Shown: positions 1-9,038 of the stretch, in pieces
Position numbering within the stretch: position 1 is the stretch's first letter
Layout of the letters: each line of letters begins with the position of its first letter
Assembly (NCBI GenBank): GCA_028583415.1
Contig: CM053266.1
Location: forward strand, 31,692,271 to 31,756,270
DNA length: 64,000 nt
Origin: Protea cynaroides
Lineage: Eukaryota > Streptophyta > Magnoliopsida > Proteales > Proteaceae
Reading direction: 5' to 3'
Made by a program: the position numbers and the translations under genes
The notes under the pieces: generated by a model
Databases searched by the model: none
What the model was told of the DNA's origin: nothing
What the model saw: only the letters and a program-made list of their open reading frames with translations

Positions 1-719
1 TTCTTCGATACCAGAGTCAATTTAATGTAAATAATTACTGAGTTACTACAGAATAACAAAAAGCTACCAAGTGAGAATAACAAGAAATCTGTTCTTTCTT
101 TCTTCCTCTTTCTTTTAAATTTTTTAGGGGAGGAATAGATGGCGGCTCACCTGCACACATGTGTACGTTGAACGAGACCCAATCATCATCTATATATAGT
201 GTATCCTATATTCCATGGACACTGAAAAGGTCCCGTCTAACATGCATGTATCCGTAGGTGAACTGCACACAGGAGGACTGAAAGTAATTAACAAGAGTTA
301 TAACAGAAAATATCATTAAACAATAATTTTTGTATGGAAATTATTATACAAGAAATTTACTATAGAAACGTATACTGCAAATGTTATTGCAATGCATAAG
401 AAAATCTAATATACATTAATACAACATATTGTTGGGAGATAATCCTACGTTGGATACCTCTAAAACCTTCTATCCCCTCATGTACCTGTGAGTCTTTCTA
501 TTCAATGGTTCAAACCTTTGGGTTAGATATTTACACGTATAACTTTTGTCTTCTCACTGAAAACTTTCTGATTTGTATATCTCTTTGGATCGAGTTTTCT
601 TTCACCCACCAATGAAGAGAGATTTTGGCACTTGAATGGGACTCTTGGAATAATGAGAAAGACATTTCAGATATTCGTTCATAAAGAAAAGTAATAATGA
701 AATCTTAGTGGTGAGATCC
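1..719. other. AT-rich intergenic sequence, no gene seen
   Basis: No coding potential or RNA gene is recognised here. A stretch near 430-560 (an opening like TGTTGGGAGATAATCC, then wording like 'ggttcaaacctttgggtt') resembles sequence around 37840-37930 and 43373-43600, which suggests a dispersed repeat family. Its boundaries are not visible. Confidence 0.4.
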
Positions 720-1684
720 TCTTAACTCACGGTAAAGAAAAACTTTCTCATTCAATTAATTTGTGTAGTATCGTTTTCTGCTGTTCTAGTGATTTCTGTT
801 CATACTTGATAGTTCATACGAGAGAATGACTTGCTCATCAAAGATAACTAGTATGTCTAGTACATGTGGCTAAGTTTACAATGTGAAAATCTACGAAGGA
901 TCCTAACACAAGGACTTCCCACTAGATCAACAATCTTAAGTCATTTTTTTTTGGATCATAGCACTCTCTTGCAGAAAATTTAAAATGTGGAATATCTGAA
1001 AGGGATATAAAACAAGGACTTCCCCACTAGGTCACCATTCTAAGTCTTTTTTATGGAAGTCTAGGATGCCATTGTGGTCTTCACTAAAGACGACCAAAAG
1101 TGAAAGAAAGTTTTTTCTTCACCATGGGTGAACATGATCCCACCACTAAAATCTCATTATTATTTTTCTTTACGAATATTTTATGTAGTATATTTTTCTA
1201 TTATCCTAGTGATTTTTATTGATACTTCATAATAGAATGACTTGCCTTCTAAAGATAACCAGTTTGTCTAGTATTTGTGCCTAAGTTTACAATGTGAAAA
1301 ATCTACAAAGGACTCTGACACAATGACTTCCCACTAGGTCAACAATCTTAAAGTCATTTTTTTTTATTGGATCTAACCCTCTCTTGCAGAACGTCTACAA
1401 TGTGGAGTATTAGAATGGATATAAAACTAGGATTTACCTACTAAGCCACCATTCATTAAGTCTTTTTTATGGAAGTCTGATGCCATTGTGGTCCTCACTA
1501 AAACGTATTGTATGTGTCAATTGCTATTTAGCTAATAAGCCCATGCTATTGTGGTCCTCACTAAAACGTATTGTATGTATCAATTGCCATTTAGTTAATA
1601 AGCTCATGAATACTGAGGTTCCACTAGTAATTGCTTATTACAATGCAAGATTAATTGCATTTTATATGTTTCGGATCTATTTAC

Positions 1685-1882
1685 GAAGTAAAGATTGTGA
1701 ATACCGGCACCGTACTTCAAGTGGGCAATGGCATTGCTCGTATTCATGGTCTTGATGAAGTAATGGCAGATGAATTAGTAGAATTTCAAGAGGGTACAAT
1801 CAGTATTACTCTGAATTTGGAATCAAATAATGTTGGTGTTGTATTAATGGGTGATGGTTTGATGATACAGGAAGGAAGTAGT
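1685..1882 (+). pseudogene. atpA: Nuclear plastid DNA: atpA fragment, copy 1
   Basis: Translation in frame from 1685 gives about 66 residues that I recognise as the N-terminal beta-barrel region of the chloroplast ATP synthase CF1 alpha subunit (EVKIVNTGTVLQVG, then GIARIHGLDEVMA, ELVEF, LNLESNNVGVVLMGDGL). The native protein is about 507 aa. This piece lacks the true N-terminus and everything after the EGSS motif, so it cannot encode a working subunit. It stays open but shows substitutions, for example D for the conserved glycine in 'EVMAGEL'. Just downstream the sequence changes to a ycf1 fragment. It is a plastid-to-nucleus transfer, not a gene. Confidence 0.85.
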
Positions 1883-1889
1883 TTAGTCA

Positions 1890-2117
1890 GACAAGACCTG
1901 CTACTTTGAAAAAAATCGGCTCGGATCTCCTGCAGGAATGATTTGGAAGGTCCAAAAGAGTGGCCCTTCCTTCGAAGAAAAAAGAGGATCCAGACAAAAT
2001 AAAAGAGACATCCTATAAAAATAGTCCAGTTTTTCCAAATTCTTATCTGGATGGAAATCCAGAAAATTCGAAGTTAGAAATACATAAACTTAAAGAAGAT
2101 AAAAAAAAATTCTTTTG
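1890..2117 (+). pseudogene. ycf1: Nuclear plastid DNA: ycf1 (TIC214) fragment, copy 1
   Basis: Reading-frame segments resemble an internal part of chloroplast Ycf1/TIC214: KEDPDKIKETSYKNSP, then FPNSYLDGNPENSKLEI and a lysine-rich LKEDKK tail. Ycf1 is a very large (about 1,800 aa) inner-envelope protein; this covers only about 60-75 residues. The segment from 1940 to 1975 carries small changes against copy 2 and a stop lies near 1907. In plastid genomes atpA and ycf1 are far apart, so the joined arrangement was made by rearrangement in the nucleus or during transfer. Recognition is from memory of the family. Confidence 0.75.
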
Positions 2118-2556
2118 TTCCAGGGTGAACAAGATCCCATCACTAAGATCCTATTATTATTTTTGGTTAAAGATATTTTATGTAGTATATTTTTCTATTG
2201 TTCTAATATTTTTGTAGATCACAATGTGAAAATCTACAAAGGACTCTGACACAATGACTTCCCACTAGGTCAACAATCTTAAAGTCATTTTTTTTTTATT
2301 GGATCTAGCCCTCTCTTGCAGAACGTCTACAATGTGGAATATCTAGAATGGATATAAAACAAGGATTTACCTACTAAACCACCATTCTTTAAGTCTTTTT
2401 TTTATGGAAGTCTGATGCCATTGTGGTCCTCACTAAAACGTATTGTATGTGCTAATTGCTATTTAGTTAATAAACCCGTGGATATTGAAGTTTCACAAGT
2501 AATTGTTTATTACACAGTAAGATTAACTGCATTTTATATGTTTTAGATCTATTTAC

Positions 2557-2756
2557 GAAGTAAAGATTGTGAATATCGGCACCGTACTTCAAGTGGGCAA
2601 TGGCATTGCTCATATTCATGGTCTTGATGAAGTAATGGCAGGTGAATTAGTAGAATTTCAAGAGGGTACAATCGGTATTGCTCTGAATTTGAAATCAAAT
2701 AATGTTGGTGTTGTATTAATGGGTGACGGTTTGATGATATAGGAAGGAATAAGTAG
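2557..2756 (+). pseudogene. atpA: Nuclear plastid DNA: atpA fragment, copy 2
   Basis: This is a second copy of the atpA N-terminal fragment, 872 bp downstream of copy 1. It keeps 'EVMAGELVEF', closer to the plastid form than copy 1, but has an in-frame TAG in place of the glutamine codon near 2740 and a small insertion just after it, so it is broken. It is followed by the same ycf1 fragment, which shows that the chimera formed before the duplication. Confidence 0.85.
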
Positions 2757-2761
2757 TTTAG

Positions 2762-3005
2762 TCAGACATGACCTGCTACTTCGAAAAAAATCGGCCCAAA
2801 TCTCCTGCGGGAATGATTTGGAAGGTCCAAAACCAAAAAGAGTGGCCATTTCTTCAGAGGAAAAGGAGGATCCGGACAAAATAAAAGAGACATCCTATAA
2901 AAATAGCCCAGCTTTTCCAAATTCTTATCTAGATGGAAATCCAGAAAATTCGAAGTTAGAAATACTTAAACTTAAAGAAGATAAAAAAGAATTCTTTTTT
3001 CCAGG
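2762..3005 (+). pseudogene. ycf1: Nuclear plastid DNA: ycf1 (TIC214) fragment, copy 2
   Basis: The open frame from about 2765 reads a KKSAQISC-like stretch, then DLEGPKPKRVAISSEEKEDP, SYKNSPAFPNSYLDGNP and SKLEILKLKEDKK, a recognisable internal part of plastid Ycf1. It is better preserved than copy 1, whose KPKRVAISSEE region is altered. Similarity ends near 3005, shortly before the retroelement insertion. It is noncoding in its present context. Confidence 0.8.
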
Positions 3006-3022
3006 GTGAACAAGATCCCAAC

Positions 3023-3279
3023 TGTAAGATCCGCATTCCATGAACCCGATCTAAACCTTTAATTCATGTCATAACATGTCTTCCAATCATCATCGGGCCA
3101 GACGGGACGAACGGATGACAACCAGGTACGAAACAGACCGATGTAGATAATTATTTCATACCGGTCGATGGTACCGGTCGACCAGTATGTCTGCGCAGGT
3201 AGACTACTTAGATCCTGAAACGAATCTCTGTGGGTCTCACTTTCCAAATATCGAACCCTAGGACTTTCTTAACGTAAGG
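3023..3279 (+). mobile_element. Outer solo LTR, 5' part
   Basis: It starts TGTAAGATCC and resembles the reverse complement of the right end of the inner LTR (around 5467 leftwards): both show a 'GTCTAAACC/GATCTAAACC' phrase and a shared CCAAT-containing stretch at matching offsets. It carries its own diverged GACCGGTCG/ACCGGTCGACC palindromes near 3160-3185. It continues at 10377 after the inner element and one copy of its TSD. Confidence 0.75.
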
Positions 3280-5467
3280 TGTCACACCCCAATTCCGGAT
3301 GAACCAGAAGTGTGAGTGAACCGGCTATAAGTCACGGTTCACACCAGGATCTCAATAGACCGTGTCAACCAATCATTCCCAAGCAATCTAACATGATCAG
3401 AGAAATAATACATAGCAAATGGAAATAATAAATGAGCCGAGAACTAAATTGTAATTTAAATAAATATCCAAGTTATTCCATCATCCATCAAAATTAAATA
3501 ATATTTATTACAAGATTTAACAGATAATAATCCCAAGTCACTGTGAGTAGACACAGAACGAGCACTCGCATGACACATCATGCTCGTCCCTTCGCTTGGG
3601 TATCCATGGCAAAGAACCGTACCATAAGCGGGAGCAAGCCACGCAGCGCCAACGTGTAACCCCGCATCCGAATCGAAAAAGAACATAGATATATCCGGTG
3701 AGCTCACAACTTAGCTCGGTAAGTACAAAACCAATGCAACAAAGACAATATGCATGAGATAACATTACAATTTGGGCCAAGTATAACTTGCAAATGTGCT
3801 ATGGTAAGGTTTGGCGCCACCGCACCTCCATGCACGAGTGTGAGCACATCCAACAGTCAGGCACCTACCACACTACTGTTGTTGCCCCACATCACTCACT
3901 TTGGTATGGAGATAGGACTCGAGTCTGGCGGGCAAGAAGAACCACAATCCCACGTCCTCCCCCTGATACCCCATACCGTACCAATACCTAAACGAAAAGG
4001 TGTTAGCTATGGATATATCCAGGGCACATCCCCTTCACATTCCACACACTAACGAAAACATACACATGCCTAAACATACAACAATCCTAGCATATGAAAT
4101 GCATGAAGATATAATAATTAAAAGCATAACTACATGGCATGTGAGATGCACAAACATCAAGCGATGAATATTCATAATAACAGAATTTATCACAAAGGTT
4201 TACTGTTGTAGTTATTTAGGTTTAGGGTCTTGTTCCTTACCTGACGCGTGATATTGATTCGATTCCAGCGCCGAGAGTTTACTTCACAGCGTCTACAGGT
4301 CCTACATGATCATAACTTTAGGTTAGAATTCATTCCCTTAGAGTTTTCAGTGTCGGAACCAGGTCCGGCCAAGCAAAACCAGGTTCGGAAACTCATACCG
4401 GCCGCACATACCGGTCTCGGGCCTAGTGAGGCCGGATGGTGCGCTGGTATACATACCGGCTGCACCATACCGGTTGCACATACGCAACCGGTATGTGCAA
4501 CCGATATACTATACCGGTTGCACTTACCGGTCTCACTCCGATCTCACCGAGTGAGACCTCGTATGTGCTCAAGCGATACATACCGCAAGGCCATACCGCC
4601 GGACTCATAGTCCATCCGGTATACCCCGCGGTTTGGATCCGAGAGTGAGATCTCGGATCTCCCCTCCTTTTTCGGCTAACCGATAGGTCTCCATAGGGTT
4701 TCCCCTACATTTTCCAAGTCCAAACCCTTTCTTGGCCTTCGAATCTCGGCTATATTGCCGTATGAACCTAAATTAGATTCGAATGAGGGAGAACATTGGG
4801 TGTCATTCTCCTTTTGGATCATTGCGCTCGCGGCTTCGATCCGATCTCCTAACAAAATTAACAAAACAGAGCACTACCGGCGAATATTGAGCACTTACCG
4901 GCGTTGTCGGTTGGCGGTGTGCTCTTCCTTCCCGGGCGGGCTACCTCCTTCCTTGCTCCTTTCTCGGATCTTCTCCAGACGGTGAGAATGTTTAGAGAAG
5001 GAGAAATGGACTGTCTCCTTCTCTATTAATAGAGGGAGACCGTCCAATGAAGGTTTCTTCTCGGAATGGAAACTTTTCGAAGTTTCCATTCCGAGAAACA
5101 GACCTTTCTGAGCCCGCCATAAAGGGATACCGGTTGCGGACGGTTGAGTCCCCGCCACCGGTATGGTCCAACCGGTATACCATACCGCTGGCACCATACC
5201 GGTTGCACCATAGTGCTCGCGGTATGGTGAAGCCGGTATGGCATATGGGCATTTATGCTCAATCGGATGCACATACCGGTTGCACTATACCGCAAACCGG
5301 TATAGTGAGACCGGTATGAGTTTTTAGGTATTTTTTTTACGGTTTTCTTACCCGAACTTTGAGTGGTTCGTCACTTTCGGCTTCACCCTCCGGTCCAGCT
5401 TATAATTGGAACACTGTCATTACATAAAACCATGGTTTAGACCCGGTTTTAGAACATGGTTCTTACA
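3280..5467 (-). mobile_element. Inner chromovirus, 3' LTR (left, complete, 2188 bp)
   Basis: In plus coordinates it runs TGTCACACC...GGTTCTTACA, so on the element's own (minus) strand it starts TGTAAGAACC and ends TGTGACA, with canonical TG/CA termini. A polypurine tract lies directly outside its right end. It is filled with ACCGGT-centred inverted repeats (about 4380-4640 and 5120-5325) and a 16-bp-stem hairpin at 5060-5095. Its right-hand part is repeated at 9039-10371, and its left-hand part resembles the reverse complement of about 11100-12297. ORFs inside it are products of the palindromic repeats. Confidence 0.85.
5020..5040 (-). promoter_or_regulatory. Possible LTR TATA-like box
   Basis: A CTATTAATAG palindrome lies about 440 bp inside the start of the LTR (minus strand) and is kept in LTR2 near 9923-9934. 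The position suits a retrotransposon core promoter, but it is the only AT-rich box in a GC-rich stretch and no other signal supports it. Confidence 0.25.
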
Positions 5468-5498
5468 ACTCTACCACCCTTAAAAGAAATTTCGTCCC
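5468..5498 (-). promoter_or_regulatory. Polypurine tract of the inner chromovirus, with a near-duplicate at 5525-5550
   Basis: On the minus strand the sequence before the LTR reads GGGACGAAATTTCTTTTAAG then GGTGGTAGAG, typical of the plus-strand priming site of plant Tekay/Del-type chromoviruses. A second similar copy (GACGAAATTCTTTTAAGGG) lies about 52 bp upstream on that strand. Family knowledge supports the role; only the copy touching the LTR is expected to prime. Confidence 0.7.
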
Positions 5499-5499
5499 G

Positions 5500-5740
5500 A
5501 AATTGCATGTAGGTCTCACAATTCCCCACCCTTAAAAGAATTTCGTCCTCGAAATTGCACGCACCTTCGTAGTCGAAAAGATGGGGATATTCTAGTCGCA
5601 TGGCATCCCTCCTCCTCCCAAGTAACTTCTTCTACGTCCCGACTTCTCCAAACCACTTTGACATAATGTATAGCTCGCCTTCAAGTTGTTGTACCTTTTT
5701 ACTAATGAGCCGGATTGGCACCACTTGAAGGTTAAGTCTT
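5500..5740 (-). pseudogene. Chromodomain remnant (end of integrase)
   Basis: Downstream of the integrase core on the minus strand, two overlapping frames together give chromodomain-like wording: VPIRLIS near the start, VVWRSRDVEEVTWE in one frame, then DAMRLEYPHLF in another. The frame changes within about 5600-5660. Such domains direct chromovirus integration to heterochromatin. The family call rests on the W-x(n)-EEVTWE and YPHLF signatures. Confidence 0.65.
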
Positions 5741-6620
5741 CATCCAAACGGGGGGTCCGCAACAAGAATGTGTGAGGGGTCTCTCACGCACTTCTTCGGC
5801 AAAAGACACGTGGAAGACGTCGTGAACACTGGACATCGCTGGTGGCAATGCTAGTTGATAGGCTACCTTGCCGCATCGGGACAGGATTTCATATGGTCCC
5901 ACATATCTAGGACATAATTTTTCTTTTCTGCCAAATCGCTTCAAGTCTCTGACTGGTGACACCTTCAGGAACACCTTGTCACCAACCATGAATTCAAGAT
6001 TCCGTCGTCTGTTATCAGCATAGTGCTTTCGACGCACCCGAGCCGTCTTTACTCGATTCTTGATTAGATCTACGGCTTGCAGGTTTCTTCCACAAATTCT
6101 GGCCCTACAATCCTCCTTTCTCCAACTTCGTCCCATAATAATGGTGTTCGACATTTCTTGCCATATAAGGCCTTGTATGGAGTCATCTGGATCGTAGACT
6201 GGTAACTGTTGTTGTAGGCAAACTCAATGAGTGATAGTTTCTCATCCCAAGCCCCCTTGAAGTCAATAGCACATGCACGAAGCATGTCTTTTAGGATCCG
6301 AATGGTCCTCTCCGACCGACCACGGCTTGAGGGTGGAAAGCTGTGCTAAACTTTAGTTTTGTCCCCATTGCCTTCTGAAGTCCTTCCCAGAACTTCAATG
6401 TAAAACATGGATCTCGACGGACACAATACTCTCGGAACCCCGTGGAGTCCGACTATATTGTCCACGTACAACCTTGGCAACCCGTCCATAGTATATTGTG
6501 GTCCGACGGGATAAACCGGGGCTGTCTTGGTGAGGCGATCTACAATTACCCATACCGCATTCACCGACCTCGGAGTCATAGGTAGGCCGCTGGACGAAAT
6601 CCATGGTTATACAATCTCAT
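5732..6620 (-). pseudogene. Ty3/Gypsy integrase remnant
   Basis: Fragments in three frames give the retroviral-type integrase core: VWVIVDRLTKTAP (6346-6579), FAYNNSYQSTIQMTPYKALYG with CRTPLLWDEVGER (6070-6285), then a C-terminal part with VGDKVFLKVSP, VGPYEIL and AYQLALP (5732-6154). The segment between the first two, where the second catalytic aspartate and HPQTDGQ-type motif normally lie, is scrambled by frameshifts near 6340-6440. Not functional. Confidence 0.85.
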
Positions 6621-6677
6621 TTCCATGCTGGCTCGGGTAATGGTTGTAGTAATCCCGCAGGCCTCCGTCTTTTCGCT

Positions 6678-7031
6678 TTAACTTGTTGACGCTTTAAACA
6701 CCGAAATACATGTCGGGCCACATCGACTTTCATACCCCTCCACCGCATACAACCTTTTCAAGTCGTGGTACATTTTCGTGCTTCCGTGGTGTACCGAATA
6801 TGGGGTGGAGTGAGCTTCCAACATAATCCGATTTTGGATTTCCGGATCTTCATCCTCGGTATGCACAAACGCCCACGATATCCGAGTACCTTGTCTTGCA
6901 TCTAGAGTAAAATCAGGATTGGCTCGACCCTTTTCCAAATCCTCTTGAACTGTCCCGAGGTATGGGTCCTGTAAGACCGCCGCCTTTAATTCTTCCTTCA
7001 GGTCGGGCAAAATCTTCAACGCCGCAAACAT
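6678..7031 (-). pseudogene. Integrase N-terminal (HHCC zinc-binding) region remnant
   Basis: The open frame carries an AHSTPYSVHHGSTKMYHDLKR stretch, matching the 'H-x-HxG-xxKM' part of the gypsy integrase zinc finger, followed by a degraded C-x-x-C region (RCGPTC). The N-terminal part is the usual linker after RNase H. A frameshift or stop separates it from the integrase core. Confidence 0.7.
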
Positions 7032-7157
7032 TAAGGTGAACGGTGTATCAACCCTTGCTCAATAGGATTATCTCGCCGACTCTATTAGGTGTTGTTCTTC
7101 ATCCTCCGATGAGCCAGAGCAACAACAGCACAACGCCGCATTTAAACTTGGTCCCGC

Positions 7158-7481
7158 TCAGGGTTCGATGCCCATTTCCCCGCTCGTTGCATCAGCTACA
7201 ATGTTAGCTTTACCGAGGTGATACTGAATGTCACAATCGTAGTCCTTGAGTAATTCCAACCACATTCTCTGCCTCATGTTCAGTTCTTTCTGAGTGAACA
7301 GATATGTCAGGCTCTTGTGGTCAGACTTAATCTGGAACTTTTCTCCATACAGATAGTGTTGCCAAGTCTTGATAGCATGAATGACTGCTGCCACTTCTAG
7401 ATCATGTGTAGGGTAGTTCTTCTCATGCTCTTTCAGCTGTCTTGAGGCATAAGCTATCACCGCTCTCCTTGCATCGAACAC
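7158..7481 (-). pseudogene. Ty3/Gypsy RNase H remnant
   Basis: It reads AVIAYASRQLKEHEKNYPTH, DLEVAAVIHAIKTWQHYLYG, FQIKSDHKSLTYLF and QRMWLELLKDYDCDI, the diagnostic RNase H block order of Ty3/Gypsy polyproteins, with the D-E-D residues visible. The closing ADALSR-type motif is degraded (ADATSGE). It is separated from reverse transcriptase by frame breaks around 7490-7580. Confidence 0.85.
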
Positions 7482-7574
7482 AACCCAATCCTAAACCCGA
7501 AGCATCCGGATATAGAGTAAATGGGTGGTGCGGGGCTGGAATAGTCAATACAGTGCCGATACCGGGTCTTGACT

Positions 7575-8381
7575 TCAACGTCTGGAAGTATTTTTCACAT
7601 TCGTCGGTCCATATGAACTTCTCCCCTTCTTGGTCAATCTTGTGAGTGGAACGGCAATCTTGGAATAGTTTTCCACAAACCTTCTGTAGTATCCTGTTAA
7701 GCCCAGGAAACTACAAATTTCAGCCAGAGTCTTCGGCGCCTCCCATCCTACGATGGCTGAGATTTTACTGGGGTCTACCTTAATTCCTTCAGCCGACACT
7801 ACGTGACCAAGGAAGGCCACTTCCTTTAACCAAAATTCACATTTCTTGAATTTTGCATATAACTTCTCTCCCCGGCCTTTGTAATCTTGCTCTTAGATGC
7901 ACCGCATGCTCTCCTTGTCTTTAGAGTATACTAAGATATCATCGATAAACACGATAACCGACGTATCCAGCATGTCATGGAATACCCGGTTCATTAACTC
8001 CATAAAGGATGCAGGTGCATTAGTCAACCCAAAGGACATCACTAGAAACTCATAGTGTCCATAACGCGTCCTGAAAGCTGTTTTGGGGATGTCTGCTTCC
8101 TTAATCTTGAGCTGATGATACCCTGATCTCAGATCAATCTTCGAGAATACACTTGAACCTTGTAACTGATCAAACAAATCATCTATCTTTGGTAGTGGGT
8201 ACCTGTTCTTGATAGTGAGCTTGTTCAATTCACGATAGTCCATACATAGACGTACGCTACCATCCTTTTTCTTGACAAAGAGCACAGGTGCTCCCCAAGG
8301 TGAGATATTAGGCCTTATAAAGCCCTTGTCTAGCAGTTCTTGTAGCCGAGATTTTAATTCTTTCGTTTCGGTAGGAGCCAT
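7575..8381 (-). pseudogene. Ty3/Gypsy reverse transcriptase remnant
   Basis: The 7893-8381 frame holds palm/finger motifs GAPVLFVKKKDGS, CMDYRELNKLTIKNRYPLP, SKIDLRSGYHQ, FGLTNAPASF and the catalytic VIVFIDDILVYS. The 7575-7820 frame continues with FLGHVVSAEGIKVDP and SFLGLTGYYRRF. A stop or frameshift between the two (7821-7900), and another upstream near 8394, break the polyprotein. Catalytic aspartates are present, but the frame is not. Confidence 0.9.
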
Positions 8382-8393
8382 CCCGACGGTGCT

Positions 8394-8741
8394 TTAGATA
8401 CCGGGTGCCACCCCTGGTAGTAGGTCTATCACAAACTCAGTAGCCTTGTCTAGTGGCAATCCGGGTAGGTCTTCAGGAAATACATCAGGAAACTCCCGTA
8501 CTACGTCGATGTCATCCATTTTTGGCAGGTCGACAGTCACATCCACCACAGATACAAGATATCCAACTCCCCCTTTCTCCAGACACTTCTTTGCTTTTAA
8601 GGCTGAGAGTATGAGCTTTCTCTTCCTGGGCAACTTAGCCCCTTTAAAGTTAAACTCAGCTCCTTCCTTGTCTTTAAATGTCAACTTCTTTTCGCACATA
8701 CCACAGGGTTTGCCGAAAGGGTTGAGATAACCAAAGTCCAT
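8394..8741 (-). pseudogene. Protease-to-RT linker remnant
   Basis: The open frame ends with VVREFPDVFPEDLPGLP, the conserved segment just before reverse transcriptase in plant chromoviruses. The stop near 8394 separates it from the RT frame that begins MAPTETKELKSRL. The rest is a lysine-rich linker without a recognised motif. Confidence 0.7.
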
Positions 8742-8755
8742 TCCCAGATATCACA

Positions 8756-8998
8756 TCAAAATCGACATCTAAACTGGACTAGATTGGCTTCCATTTCTCG
8801 TCCTTCGATATGCATTGGACAAGGACCATAGTATTCTTCTAACACCACCTCAATTCCCATGGGGGATCGAACTAGTAGACTTGGTTGTAGAGTCTTGATA
8901 GGTTGGCCTAGTCTTTTCCCGAATGATATGGATACAAAAGAATGGGTGGCCCCACAGTCAAAACAAAGACTCTTGCGGGTACCCACTATATATTTCAC
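8756..8998 (-). pseudogene. Retropepsin (aspartic protease) remnant
   Basis: The fragment contains LCFDCGATHSFVSISF, the retropepsin active-site region in which the usual DSGATHSF serine is cysteine, followed by a typical beta-strand region (VVLEEYYGPCPMHIEG). It is the most upstream pol sequence left; gag is absent. The neighbouring DNA at 9039 is already LTR. Confidence 0.75.
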
Positions 8999-9038
8999 GA
9001 TACATGTGGTTTTAGTTCAAATTTTATCTTAGTTTCTA

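Larger units (their letters stand above)
720..3017. repeat. Tandem repeat array of about 0.87-kb units carrying plastid fragments
   Basis: A recurrent module (a 'cttcccactaggtcaac' phrase, then 'tctcttgcagaa', then 'tttttatggaagtc' followed by 'gatgccattgtgg') occurs near 900-1075, 1325-1490 and 2265-2430, and again at 12480-12620 and 13980-14130. The copies beginning near 1107 and 2110 each continue into the same plastid-derived segment; the shared atpA start is at 1685 and 2557, a period of 872 bp. The end of the third unit (about 2990-3022) is cut by the retroelement and resumes at 12298, so the array predates that insertion. The noncoding module is not recognised. Confidence 0.75.
5468..9038 (-). 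mobile_element. Inner Ty3/Gypsy chromovirus: decayed pol region, gag missing
   Basis: Minus-strand order is protease, reverse transcriptase, RNase H, integrase, chromodomain, the Ty3/Gypsy order; the C-terminal chromodomain and polypurine tract point to the Tekay/Del clade. The reading frame is broken by many stops and frameshifts. Between the protease remnant (ends 8998) and the truncated 5' LTR (from 9039) there is no primer-binding site, no gag and no zinc knuckle, so one deletion appears to have removed the inner end of the 5' LTR, the PBS and gag. The element cannot move by itself. Confidence 0.85.

Noticed and set aside
1655..1909. A functional ATP synthase subunit gene
   Set aside because: Only about 66 of roughly 507 residues are present, the copy 2 frame has a stop, and it is fused to an unrelated plastid fragment.
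4248..5319. Multiple overlapping ORFs on both strands around 4.2-5.3 kb and 9.2-10.2 kb
   Set aside because: They come from the palindromic ACCGGT arrays in the LTRs; the same amino-acid wording appears on both strands because the DNA is inverted-repetitive.
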